A DNA stretch of 64,000 nucleotides, taken from Bradyrhizobium sp. C9 (lineage in GTDB: Bacteria > Pseudomonadota > Alphaproteobacteria > Rhizobiales > Xanthobacteraceae). The notes beneath the pieces are model-generated. The model saw only the letters and a list, made by a program, of their open reading frames with translations, did not search any database and had not been told where the DNA came from. The stretch covers positions 62,001 to 126,000 of the forward strand of contig NZ_NWTG01000012.1 in NCBI RefSeq assembly GCF_002532045.1, in the 5' to 3' direction. This document shows positions 1 to 8,139 of this stretch, piece after piece. The stretch's first letter is position 1; every line of letters starts with the position of its first letter. Both the position numbers and the translations under genes were made by a program.

Positions 1-1
1 G

Positions 2-349
2 ATGGATTGCTCGGGCCATCCGACCGCCGGCCCCGAGGGCATCGAGATGCTGCGCGACGGCGGCACCTATGTCGAGATGGGGCAGTTCACCGACGCCGGC
101 TCGATCGATACGTCGTGGCACCGCATCTGCACCAAGGACCTCAACGTGCTCGGCTCCTGGGGCTTCACCGGCAACGATTTGCCGCTCGGCGTCGACATGC
201 TCTACCGCACGCGCAACAAATATCCCTGGCTCGACATGCAGACGATCTATCCGTTTACCGAGGACGGCGTCGCGCAGGCGGTCGCGGACGCGATGGCGAT
301 GAAGACGGTGAAGTCGACCATCGTGCCGTGGCCGGAGCTGGTCGGGTGA
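2..349 (+). CDS. Zinc-type alcohol dehydrogenase, C-terminal part (cut by window start)
   Basis: The reading frame is open from the window edge and encodes the last ~115 residues of a medium-chain dehydrogenase/reductase. The fragment holds the end of the Rossmann domain, with a hydrophobic strand followed by GGTYVEMGQF, where the family has the last nucleotide-binding strands. The family's usual C-terminal tail follows. The catalytic zinc ligands and the GxGxxG motif lie upstream of the window, so the substrate cannot be judged. It is likely an NAD(P)-dependent alcohol dehydrogenase acting in the cytoplasm. The ATG at position 2 is only an internal methionine. The next gene starts 122 bp downstream on the same strand. 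Confidence 0.75.
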   Translation: MDCSGHPTAGPEGIEMLRDGGTYVEMGQFTDAGSIDTSWHRICTKDLNVLGSWGFTGNDLPLGVDMLYRTRNKYPWLDMQTIYPFTEDGVAQAVADAMAMKTVKSTIVPWPELVG

Positions 350-471
350 TGCAGGAAATGGAAGCAGGGCTATTCCTGTTGCAGTGCTCCCAAGCAATGC
401 CGCCCGGGGCGCCGCCGGGGATGGCCGTGATATCGCTCGCCGGGACCGCGGTGCGGCGCTAACATCCGCCC

Positions 472-2418
472 ATGCAATCGAACCGTGTGCCGCCGAGCGC
501 AACGTTTGCGTGGGGAAACCTGTCCGAGGACTTCGCGCTGTTCCGTACGCTCAGCGCCGAGCAGCGGCTGATCGCCTTTGGTGCGATGACCCGGCGCGAC
601 CTGGTGCGTGGCGAACTGCTGGTTGAGCAGGGCGGCGCCTCGGACGCATTGTTCCTGGTGCTGCATGGCGCGCTCGCCGTGCAGCGGATCGATCATCCCG
701 AGCCGATTGCGGAGCTTCGCGCCGGCGAGCTGGTCGGTGAGATCGGCTTCTTCGCCAACATCCCGCGCACGGCCAACGTGATCGCGATCCGCGATTCCAG
801 CGTGCTGGTGCTGACGCGGGCGGCCTATGCGCGGCTTGTGCAGGAAGCGCCCGGCATCGTCGAGGCGCTGCTTGCCGCGCTCGCACAGCGCTTTGCCATC
901 CAGACCGCGCGGCTGTTGCCGTCCCGGGCGTCACCGAAGGCGCGCACCGTCGCGCTGATTTCGGGCGGACGGGAGCCGGTGCCGCCTGCCTTTGAACGGA
1001 GGCTGCGCGAAGGCCTTGCCGCAGCAGGCGCCGAGATCGTCGATCTCGCGCGCCTGCAAGCGATGTTTCCCGGCCGCGCGCTGGATTCATCCGAGGTCGC
1101 CGACTGGCTCAACCGAATCGAATATGACGCGCCGCTGGTGGCCTATTTCGGTGGCGCTGAAGCATCGGAATGGGCGCGCAAGACCATTCGCCAGGCCGAT
1201 CTCGTGGTGTTCGCCTGCCGCGGTGATGCTCCGCCGCCGGTTCTTACCGAGATCGAGAGCTTCGCCTGCGCCGTGCATCCGGCGTCGGCGCGGCGCCTGG
1301 TGCGTGTTCACGATATCAGGCAACACGAGGTCAGCGGCACCGCGGCGTGGCTGGCGCGGCTGCCTTGCTTCATGCATCACCAGGTCGCGCTCGAGGACCA
1401 GATCGATATCGAGAGCCTGGTGCGCTTCCTGTGCGGCCGCGCGGTCGGGTTCGTCGCGGGCGGCGGCGGCAGCCTCGGCACCGCGCATGTCGGCGTCTAC
1501 AAGGCGTTTCGCGAGCGCGGCGCGATGTTCGACATCTTTGTCGGCACCAGCGTCGGTTCGGCGATGGCGGCCGGCTTTGCCAAGAATTACGACGCCGAGC
1601 ATCTCGAGCGCGGCACCCATGAGATCTTCGTCTCCAGCCGCAGCTTCCGCCGCCCGACCTGGCCGCGTTACGCGCTGCTCGACCACAAGGCGTTCGATCG
1701 GGCGCTTGCCGATCAATACGGCCACACCTGCCGGATCGAGGATTGCTGGCGGCCGTTCGCGGCGGTCGCGACCAACCTGTCGACGCACAGTCTCGAATTG
1801 ATCAGGACCGGTCTGCTCTGGCAGGCGGTGCGGGCATCCAGCGCGATCCCCGGCCTGCTGCCGCCGTTCTACACCAAAGACGGCTCGATGCTGGTCGACG
1901 GATGCCTCGTCGACAACGTTCCGCTGGCGCAGATGCACCAGATGAAGAGCGGGCCGAACCTGGTGGTGCATTTCGGCGAGCCGGCGACCGAGATGTTCGA
2001 CGTCGACTATGCCGCGCTGCCGGGAAGGTTCGAGCTGCTCGCGTCGCTGCTGATGCCGTTCCGGCGGAAAGCGCTACCGGCCGCGCCGAGCGCCGTCAAC
2101 GTGTTGTGGCGAAGCCTGGTCGCGCATCAGCGCTACGATACGCTGCCGACCACGCCGCTCGACTTCGTGATGCGCCCGCCGACGCCTGACGGCGTCGACG
2201 TGACCGATTTCGACCGTCATCAGGAAATCTTCGAATCCTCGTACCGCTGGGCGCAAGAGACCATTGCCGCCTCGGAGGTGGCGCATCATCCGGCCGTTGC
2301 AGCGATCGTCGCGTCGGCCAAGGCGACGGACACGGGTGCGGAGTTGGCCGCGAACAACAGCGCGGATCAGACGACGGCGGTGACCGCACCCATTTCCCAT
2401 CAGGCCCGCGTCGGCTGA
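472..2418 (+). CDS. Cyclic-nucleotide-binding domain / patatin-like phospholipase fusion
   Basis: This 648-residue protein resembles bacterial relatives of neuropathy target esterase. Residues ~20-140 form a cyclic nucleotide-binding beta-roll, with a GELVGEIGFFANIPRTA phosphate-cassette-like stretch. Residues ~140-320 are a linker. Residues ~325-530 form a patatin domain. Its oxyanion loop is GGGGSLG, the nucleophile elbow is GTSVGS near residue 360, and the Asp partner is DG near residue 475 (LVDGCLVDN). It should hydrolyse phospholipids or lysophospholipids, possibly under nucleotide or membrane control through the N-terminal domain. No signal peptide or obvious membrane helix is visible, so it is probably cytoplasmic or peripheral. 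The ATG at 472 has no clear ribosome-binding site. Confidence in the family is high; the substrate is inferred. Confidence 0.9.
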   Translation: MQSNRVPPSATFAWGNLSEDFALFRTLSAEQRLIAFGAMTRRDLVRGELLVEQGGASDALFLVLHGALAVQRIDHPEPIAELRAGELVGEIGFFANIPRTANVIAIRDSSVLVLTRAAYARLVQEAPGIVEALLAALAQRFAIQTARLLPSRASPKARTVALISGGREPVPPAFERRLREGLAAAGAEIVDLARLQAMFPGRALDSSEVADWLNRIEYDAPLVAYFGGAEASEWARKTIRQADLVVFACRGDAPPPVLTEIESFACAVHPASARRLVRVHDIRQHEVSGTAAWLARLPCFMHHQVALEDQIDIESLVRFLCGRAVGFVAGGGGSLGTAHVGVYKAFRERGAMFDIFVGTSVGSAMAAGFAKNYDAEHLERGTHEIFVSSRSFRRPTWPRYALLDHKAFDRALADQYGHTCRIEDCWRPFAAVATNLSTHSLELIRTGLLWQAVRASSAIPGLLPPFYTKDGSMLVDGCLVDNVPLAQMHQMKSGPNLVVHFGEPATEMFDVDYAALPGRFELLASLLMPFRRKALPAAPSAVNVLWRSLVAHQRYDTLPTTPLDFVMRPPTPDGVDVTDFDRHQEIFESSYRWAQETIAASEVAHHPAVAAIVASAKATDTGAELAANNSADQTTAVTAPISHQARVG

Positions 2419-2477
2419 ACGTCTTGCAGGCGGCGCCGAACTCGATCATCGTGCCGGCCGAAAATCCGGAGATGACG

Positions 2478-3617
2478 ATGCCTTTCGATTTGATTCTGCG
2501 CGGCGGACGGGTGATCGACCCGTCGCAAAAACTCGATGCGGTGACCGATGTCGCCTTTGCCAGCGGCAAGGTCGCGGCGGTCGGCCGGGAGCTGAAGGCC
2601 GACCCGGCAACGGAGGTCCGCGACGTCTCGGGGCTGATCGTCTCGCCGGGGATCATCGACCTGCACACCCATGTCTATTGGGGCGGCACCTCGCTCGGCA
2701 TCGACGCGGAGGAATTCTGCCGGACGTCCGGCGTCACCACCTCGGTCGACACCGGCAGCGCCGGCCCTGGCAACTTCGCGGGGTTCCGCAAGCATGTGAT
2801 CGAGCCGAGCCAGGTCCGCATCCTCGCCTATCTACATGTCTCGCACGCCGGCATCTTCGGCTTCTCCGACCGCGTGATGGTCGGCGAGAGCGAGGAACTG
2901 CGGCTGATGAATCCGGTCGATGCCGCGCGCGTTGCGGACGAGAACCGCGACCTTATCGTCGGCATCAAGGTGCGGGTCGGCCTGTTCGCCTCGGGCACCT
3001 CGGGACTGGTGCCGCTCGAGATCGCGCTCGAGGTTGCCGAGCAGGTCGGCATGCCCCTGATGGCGCATATCGACCATCCGCCGCCGAGCTACGAGGAGGT
3101 GCTGGCGCGTTTGCGCCCGGGCGATGTGCTGACCCATGCGTTCCGTCCGTTCCCCAACACGCCCGCGACCGCGCAGGGCACGGTGAAGAAGGTGGTGCTG
3201 GAGGCGCGCGAGCGCGGCGTGCTGTTCGACATCGGCCATGGCAAGGGCTCGTTCGCCTTCAAGACTGCGCGCGCGATGCTCGCCAACGGCTTCTATCCCG
3301 ATACCATCTCCTCCGACATCCATCAGCTCTGCATCGAGGGCCCCGCGTTCGACCAGGTGACGACGATGTCGAAATTCCTCTGCATGGGGATGTCGCTGCC
3401 GGACGTGATCGCCGCGTCCACCGTCAACGCCGCGATGGCGCTGCGTCGGCCAGAGCTCGGCAGCCTCAAGCCGGGCAGCGTCGGCGACGCCACGCTGCTC
3501 ACGATCAGGGAAGGGCAGTTCGACTATGTCGACGTGGTCGGCGAACACCTGACCGGCGATCGCAAGATCGCATCCGAAGGCGTCGTGATCGGCGGGCGCT
3601 GGTGGCATCCGAGATAG
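2478..3617 (+). CDS. Amidohydrolase / deacetylase-family metallohydrolase
   Basis: This is a 379-residue amidohydrolase-superfamily enzyme. The N-terminal beta-sandwich is FDLILRGGRVIDPSQ, and the metal-binding HxH is in GIIDLHTHVYWGG. Later candidate metal ligands are MAHIDHP, the His in LTHAF and the Asp in SSDIHQL. The C-terminal strand segment returns to the sandwich domain. This matches the annotated 'amidohydrolase/deacetylase family metallohydrolase' group, which is related to dihydroorotases; the exact substrate is unknown. The start at 2478 is preferred because GGAG at 2468-2471 lies six bases upstream; ATG 2472 is also possible. Its last 225 bp plus a separate 27-bp block are repeated at 4601-4852, after the downstream dehydrogenase gene. 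Confidence 0.85.
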   Translation: MPFDLILRGGRVIDPSQKLDAVTDVAFASGKVAAVGRELKADPATEVRDVSGLIVSPGIIDLHTHVYWGGTSLGIDAEEFCRTSGVTTSVDTGSAGPGNFAGFRKHVIEPSQVRILAYLHVSHAGIFGFSDRVMVGESEELRLMNPVDAARVADENRDLIVGIKVRVGLFASGTSGLVPLEIALEVAEQVGMPLMAHIDHPPPSYEEVLARLRPGDVLTHAFRPFPNTPATAQGTVKKVVLEARERGVLFDIGHGKGSFAFKTARAMLANGFYPDTISSDIHQLCIEGPAFDQVTTMSKFLCMGMSLPDVIAASTVNAAMALRRPELGSLKPGSVGDATLLTIREGQFDYVDVVGEHLTGDRKIASEGVVIGGRWWHPR

Positions 3618-3743
3618 ACATCCCGCACACTTCCCAATCGCTTGAAAGTGCGGTGATATGGCGTCCGGAGACGCTTGGATCTTTGACATTGGAGGTTTGA
3701 CACCTGGCGCCTTGGGGCGAGGGTGTCGGCTTGCACGAGGAGA

Positions 3744-4598
3744 ATGCGCGTGAAGGAACTCGCTGGAAAGACCGCGTTCGTGACCGGTGCGGCGTCGGGC
3801 ATTGGATTGGGCATCGCGACCGCTCTCGCCCAGGCGGGGGTGAAAGTCATGCTGTGCGATATCGAAGACGCGGCGCTGTCCGCGGCGCTCGAGCAACTGA
3901 GGCGCACCAACGTCGATGTCGACGGCGTGAAAGCCGACGTCTCGCTCAAGGCCGAACTCGCGGCGGCCGCCGAAGCCACGACGGCCCGCTACGGCAAGGT
4001 CCATATCCTCGTCAACAACGCGGGCGTCGGCGGCGGTGGGCCCTATGGTACCTGGACCGACGCGTCGTGGAATTGGACCCTGGGCGTCAATCTGATGGCG
4101 ACCATTTGGGGGATCGAGATTTTCGGGCCGTTGATCGAGCAGCATGGCGAGGGTGGACACATCGTCTCCACAGCCTCGCTCGCGGGCCTTATTTCAGGAG
4201 GGAGCACTGCATACAACGTTTCAAAGTATGGCGTGGTCGCGCTGTCTGAAGGCCTGCGGCCTGAACTCGCGCCGCGCGGGATTGGCGTATCGGTGCTGTG
4301 TCCCGGGTTCATCCGCACTCAAATCGTGAATTCGGGGCGCAACTTGCCCAAGCGCTTCGAGGGGGCGGTCCGTGCCATGCCGACTTCGGGCCCGATTGCC
4401 GAGCGGATCAACCTGGTGCGCGAACGCGTCTCTCAGGGCATCGATCCGATGTATGTCGGTGAACTCGTCCGCGAAGGCGTCGAAAACGACTGGCCATACA
4501 TCTTCACCGACCTCGAATTTGAGCCGATGGTCGACGCACGCTTCGCCGCAATCAAGCAAGGCTTCGACCACATCCGCGGGCGCAACCCGAAACGTTGA
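3744..4598 (+). CDS. Short-chain dehydrogenase/reductase (SDR)
   Basis: This is a classical SDR of about 284 residues that probably oxidises or reduces an alcohol/carbonyl with NAD(P)(H) in the cytoplasm. The cofactor motif is TGAASGIG near the N-terminus. The NNAG motif follows about 80 residues later, and the catalytic Ser and YxxxK are in STASLAG and AYNVSK. A C-terminal region of ~80 residues gives the normal family length. GAGGAG at 3737-3742 sits too close to the ATG at 3744 but seven bases before a GTG at 3750, so the protein may start at that GTG (MKELAGKTAF). The gene lies between the intact amidohydrolase and its truncated duplicate, which suggests rearrangement here. The substrate is not recognisable. 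Confidence 0.9.
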   Translation: MRVKELAGKTAFVTGAASGIGLGIATALAQAGVKVMLCDIEDAALSAALEQLRRTNVDVDGVKADVSLKAELAAAAEATTARYGKVHILVNNAGVGGGGPYGTWTDASWNWTLGVNLMATIWGIEIFGPLIEQHGEGGHIVSTASLAGLISGGSTAYNVSKYGVVALSEGLRPELAPRGIGVSVLCPGFIRTQIVNSGRNLPKRFEGAVRAMPTSGPIAERINLVRERVSQGIDPMYVGELVREGVENDWPYIFTDLEFEPMVDARFAAIKQGFDHIRGRNPKR

Positions 4599-4600
4599 GT

Positions 4601-4852
4601 GCGCAGGGTACGGTGAAGAAGGTGGTGTCACTACCCGACGTGATCGCCGCGTCCACTGTCAATGCCGCGATGGCGTTGCGCCGGCCGGAACTCGGCAGCC
4701 TCAAGCCGGGCAGCGTCGGCGACGCCACGCTGATTTCGATCAGGGAAGGGCAGTTCGATTATGTTGACGTGGTCGGCGAGCACCTGACCGGCGATCGCAA
4801 GATCGCGTCCGAAGGCGTCGTGATCGGCGGACGCTGGTGGCATCCGAGATAG
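4601..4852 (+). pseudogene. Truncated, internally deleted duplicate of the amidohydrolase 3' end
   Basis: Positions 4601-4627 match 3171-3197 and positions 4628-4852 match 3393-3617. The copy therefore lacks exactly 195 bases (65 codons) and keeps frame. By my count about 17 of the 225 bases in the longer block differ, roughly 92% identity, and both copies end at the same stop codon. An 85-residue ORF starting at GTG/ATG-like codons inside the preceding gene's end remains open. It encodes only the C-terminal strands of the fold and no metal ligands, so it cannot be an enzyme. Most third-position differences are silent, so it may once have been a longer functional copy. It is best read as the remnant of a duplicated amidohydrolase gene. 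Confidence 0.8.
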
Positions 4853-4962
4853 GGCGGCTACTCACGCATCCGGAGTGCGCGGCATGATGATCTACCGCGC
4901 GGATTGCCACCCTCGCGACGTGATCCAGATCATCAGTTGTCGTGCCGCCGCTTCGCCAGCCC

Positions 4963-5027
4963 ACGTACTTTCCCCGAACGTAGTCGCCCGGATAGCGCGC
5001 CCGACCAAAACCAGGCAAAAGGCAGAC
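4963..5027. repeat. Short direct repeat, copy A
   Basis: The block begins acgtactttccccgaacgta and shares most of its bases with 5178-5243, with several substitutions and a one-base indel. Function unknown. Confidence 0.7.
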
Positions 5028-5059
5028 ACATTTCATCTCCAAGACATTACTTAAGCCCA

Positions 5060-5091
5060 CCCGGCGGCCGCTTAGAGGCCGCCGGGTTTTT
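5060..5091 (+). terminator. Rho-independent terminator
   Basis: There is a perfect 10-bp stem, CCCGGCGGCC (5060-5069) with GGCCGCCGGG (5077-5086), around a 7-base loop, followed by TTTTT (5087-5091). The T-run is on the + strand, so it ends transcription coming from the amidohydrolase-SDR side or from an unseen small transcript between the two repeat copies. Confidence 0.85.
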
Positions 5092-5177
5092 GCTTTTCCT
5101 ATCAACTGCATCGAATTGTAACCACGCGAACCGGTGGATCGATGCTGGCCTTGAACCTGTATGGGTGCAGCTGCCTT

Positions 5178-5243
5178 ACGTACTTTCCCCGAACGTAGTC
5201 GACCGGAATAGCGTTCCCGACAAAAGCCGGGCAGAAGGGAAAC
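5178..5243. repeat. Short direct repeat, copy B
   Basis: This is the second copy of the 4963-5027 block, in the same orientation about 215 bp downstream. Its right half can also fold, because AGCGTTCCC and GGGAAACGCT are nearly complementary. Confidence 0.7.
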
Positions 5244-5374
5244 GCTAGAGGAAGCAGACCAAGCGCAGATGGACCAATATGGACGCGATGCCAGCGGTCG
5301 TCCCGGCTCAAGCAGCGCACGCCTACTGCACCGCCGGACGTCCAGGGATCGCGGGTTCTTCGAGGAACACCGAC

Positions 5375-5530
5375 ATGATCATCAACATTCAGAAGCTTAA
5401 TGGCCTTTGGCATCTCATCGTCGGGTCGTGCAAAATCCAAACTCCGTTCCTGGAGACTCAGGAGCGAGCGCGCGTCGTCGCGTACGCCCGACGAGTCTAC
5501 CCCGGCGCCAAGATTTTTGAACGCGACTGA
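5375..5530 (+). CDS. Small hypothetical protein (51 residues)
   Basis: I do not recognise this gene. ATG 5375 is preceded by GAGGA at 5362-5366 at good spacing, and the predicted peptide looks protein-like. It begins MIINIQKLNGLWHLIVG and continues with a charged ARVVAYARRVYPGAK segment typical of a short alpha/beta cytoplasmic protein. No signal peptide or metal motif is visible. The longer upstream frame from 5279 lacks a ribosome-binding site and is rejected. The isolated position in a repeat-rich gap leaves room for doubt. Confidence 0.5.
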   Translation: MIINIQKLNGLWHLIVGSCKIQTPFLETQERARVVAYARRVYPGAKIFERD

Positions 5531-5872
5531 CTCCAACCGCTACGCCACAGCTCGCGCCGTTGCGATCTCGCATGTGCACCAACCGGTGATAAGACCGAAC
5601 CTGATCACCAAGAGGACAGATGTCGTGTGGTTCGCGTTCAACCATCGTGTAAGATCTGCCTGCTGCGAATGATGCGCAGTCGCAGCAAATTGCTCGCGTC
5701 GGTCGATGTCGCGCGACCGGTTCGCCGGTTCATGCTGTCATCAAAAAAAGATCGGCAGCGCGAATAATGTTCACGCCTTGCGCCGCCAAGGCCGCACCAC
5801 ATCTCCGCACCGCAATTCTTGGGTGAGGTTTGGGCTCCCAAACCGCCCAGTTGCGAATTGTGGAGATGGGCT
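5531..5872. other. Intergenic region upstream of the flotillin gene
   Basis: No gene is visible in these 342 bases. There is a perfect inverted repeat, TGCTGCGA (5661-5668) and TCGCAGCA (5680-5687), separated by 11 bases, which could be a protein-binding site or an RNA hairpin. An A-tract lies at about 5742-5750. The last bases supply the ribosome-binding site for the gene at 5873. Confidence 0.5.
5661..5687. promoter_or_regulatory. Inverted repeat, possible operator
   Basis: The arms TGCTGCGA and TCGCAGCA are perfectly complementary 8-mers with an 11-base spacer, ~185 bp upstream of the flotillin-type gene. The regulator is unknown; it could also be chance. Confidence 0.3.
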
Positions 5873-7882
5873 ATGGACTTCCTCGGTTTTCTTAATGGTT
5901 CAGGTTTAACCCAGCCTGCCATTTGGATCGCTGCAGCGGTCGCATGCGTGATCCTGCTGCGCATATCGAACGTATTTCGCTACATTCCCAACAATCAGGT
6001 CGGCATCGTCGAGAAGCTGTGGGCGATCAAGGGTTCGATCGACGGCGGCTTCATCGCGCTGAATGGCGAAGCCGGCTATGAGCCTGAGGTGCTGCGCGGC
6101 GGCCTGCACGTGATGTTTCCCTTCATGTACCGCATCCACCGCTCGGACCTCGTGACCGTCGGCCAGGGCAAGATCGCCTATGTGTTCGCGCGCGACGGTG
6201 CGGCGCTGGAGGCTTCGCAGGTGCTCGGCGCCAACGACACCGAAGACAAGTCGGACTTCCAGGACGCACGCCGCTTCCTGCTCGGCGGCGGCCAGAAGGG
6301 GCCGCAGCGCAAGATCCTGCGCGAAGGCACCTATGCGATCAACACCACGCAGTTCGCCGTCATCACCGACGAGCGCGTCTACGGGCACGCGCTGAGCGAG
6401 CGCGAGCGCGGCGTGCTCGAGAGCATGCAGCTCACCATCACCGAGCGCTGGGGCTTTGCACCGGTCGTGCTGGCGGCCGATCACGATCTGGTCGGCATCG
6501 TCACCGTGCATGACGGCCCGTCGCTGCCTCCGGGCGAGATCATCGCGCCCGAAGTCGGCATCGAGCTGCGCGACGCGGCGACCTTCCACAACAACTTCCA
6601 GGAGCCCGAGAAATTCCTGCATGCCGGCGGCTATCGCGGCCGCCAGCTCCAGGTCATCGTCGAGGGCACCTGGTACATCAACCGCCTGTTCGCGACCGTC
6701 GAGGCGGTGCCGAAGACGGTGATCCCGGTCGGCAATGTCGGCGTCGTCATCTTCTACACCGGCCCGCGCACCGATGACGTCTCGGGCGAGCAGTATCGCC
6801 ATGGCGAACTGGTGCTCAACGGCGGCCGCGGCGTCTGGAAGGACCCGCTGTTGCCCGGCAAGTACGCCTTCAACACCTATGCCGGCAAGATCGAGGTGAT
6901 CCCGACCGTCAACTTCATCCTGAAATGGATGCGCGGCGAGGTCGGTTCGATGAAGCTCGACGAGAACCTGTCGGAGATCTCGCTGATCACCAAGGACGCG
7001 TTCGAGCCGACGCTGCCGCTCTCGGTGGTGATGCATATCGACTACAAGAAGGCGCCGATGATCATCCAGCGCTTCGGCGACGTGAAGAAGCTGGTCGAGC
7101 AGACGCTCGACCCGATGGTCAGCGCGTTCTTCAAGAACATCGCGCAGAAGATGACGCTGATCGAGCTGTTGCAGAACCGCGCCGCGATCCAGGAGGAATC
7201 GGCACGCGTGATGAAGGCGAAGTTCGAGGGCTATTCGCTCGACCTCCAGGAGGTGTTGATCGGCACGCCGCGCGCGGCCGTGAACGACCACACCATCGAG
7301 AACATCCTGATCCAGCTCCGCTCGCGCCAGATCGCGCGCGAGCAGATCGAGACCTATCAGGAGCAGGAGAAGGCCGCGGTGCAGGAGCGCGCGCTGAACG
7401 AAGCCAAGGCGACGGCGGCGGCACAGTCGGCGCTGACGCAGTCGCTGATCCAGGTCAAGGTCAACGAGAACGAGGGCGCGGCTGCGCTGGCCCGCGCGCA
7501 GAAGGATGCCGAGACGAGGAAAGTGACCGCAGCCGCGGTCGGCGAGCAGTCGCGGCTGGAAGGCCAGGGCGAGGCCGACCGGGTGCTGGCGGTCGGTACC
7601 GCCAACGCGCAGGCGACCAAGCTGTCGGTCGATGCCTATGGCGGGCCGGAATACCGGCTTGCCGAGCAGAACTTCGCCAAATTCGCCGATGCGCTGACGC
7701 GGATCAACCAGCCGCTGGTGCCGCAATTCCTGATGTCGGGCGGGCAAGGGCAGGCGGGCAACAGCGCGGGCCTGATCCCGACCGCGATGCTGAGCTCGAT
7801 GTTCGGGCAGATGATGCCCGGCGCATTGGAGAAGCTGAAGGACGAGGCACCAAAGGCCGCGCGCCGGACCAACGGCCAGTGA
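5873..7882 (+). CDS. Flotillin-like SPFH/band 7 membrane protein
   Basis: This is a 669-residue protein of the flotillin/SPFH superfamily, membrane scaffold proteins that organise lipid domains. A single N-terminal hydrophobic helix (about residues 14-30, AIWIAAAVACVILL) is followed by tandem beta-rich SPFH-like domains over residues ~35-400. A long Ala/Glu/Gln-rich coiled-coil (roughly residues 430-590, with AREQIETYQEQEKAAVQERA) comes next, and then a Gly/Gln-rich tail. ATG 5873 is chosen over the upstream frame because GGAG at 5862-5865 is seven bases away and the helix follows at once. The gene stands alone, with no NfeD-type partner visible next to it. At 669 residues it is longer than the classical ~500-residue flotillins. 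Confidence 0.85.
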   Translation: MDFLGFLNGSGLTQPAIWIAAAVACVILLRISNVFRYIPNNQVGIVEKLWAIKGSIDGGFIALNGEAGYEPEVLRGGLHVMFPFMYRIHRSDLVTVGQGKIAYVFARDGAALEASQVLGANDTEDKSDFQDARRFLLGGGQKGPQRKILREGTYAINTTQFAVITDERVYGHALSERERGVLESMQLTITERWGFAPVVLAADHDLVGIVTVHDGPSLPPGEIIAPEVGIELRDAATFHNNFQEPEKFLHAGGYRGRQLQVIVEGTWYINRLFATVEAVPKTVIPVGNVGVVIFYTGPRTDDVSGEQYRHGELVLNGGRGVWKDPLLPGKYAFNTYAGKIEVIPTVNFILKWMRGEVGSMKLDENLSEISLITKDAFEPTLPLSVVMHIDYKKAPMIIQRFGDVKKLVEQTLDPMVSAFFKNIAQKMTLIELLQNRAAIQEESARVMKAKFEGYSLDLQEVLIGTPRAAVNDHTIENILIQLRSRQIAREQIETYQEQEKAAVQERALNEAKATAAAQSALTQSLIQVKVNENEGAAALARAQKDAETRKVTAAAVGEQSRLEGQGEADRVLAVGTANAQATKLSVDAYGGPEYRLAEQNFAKFADALTRINQPLVPQFLMSGGQGQAGNSAGLIPTAMLSSMFGQMMPGALEKLKDEAPKAARRTNGQ

Positions 7883-7924
7883 GGCGGCGATACTTAAGGC
7901 GAAGTCGAATGGCAGGGAAGTGCG

Positions 7925-7951
7925 CTCCCTCTCCCGCTTGCGGGGAGGGAG
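7925..7951. repeat. Palindromic hairpin (possible terminator or REP)
   Basis: CTCCCTCTCCCGC and GCGGGGAGGGAG form a near-perfect stem with a two-base loop 43 bp after the flotillin stop. Similar CTCCC/GGGAG palindromes are common between genes in this bacterial group. No T-run follows, so a Rho-independent terminator is not certain. Confidence 0.5.
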
Positions 7952-8139
7952 GCATTTGCGCGAATTCGGAATATTAGAAGTGTATTGGTGATTTGCCCGA
8001 CGTGTCAAGATGCCTGGCGGTACGGCGGCGGCCGTCGGCTACTTTGCATGGGGTTGTTTTCGATATTTTGGCAGCGCGCAGCGGGCGTGCTGCGGCCAAC
8101 CAAACGATGACCTGCGGCGCAAAGATCGCGTCGCCGATC

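Larger units (their letters stand above)
4853..5374. other. Gene-free stretch holding a duplicated 65-bp block and a terminator
   Basis: No convincing gene is visible. Two similar ~65-bp blocks (4963-5027 and 5178-5243) and a strong hairpin terminator (5060-5091) lie here, each listed separately. Longer frames on either strand are poorly conserved between the two repeat copies because a one-base indel shifts them. Confidence 0.6.

Noticed and set aside
4595..4852. Treating the 85-residue ORF as a functional amidohydrolase
   Set aside because: It lacks all metal ligands and most of the barrel and is a truncated duplicate of the upstream gene's end.
5906..8008. Antisense ORF opposite the flotillin gene
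   Set aside because: It overlaps the whole flotillin gene and shows the Arg/His-rich composition usual for mirror frames; no ribosome-binding site supports it.
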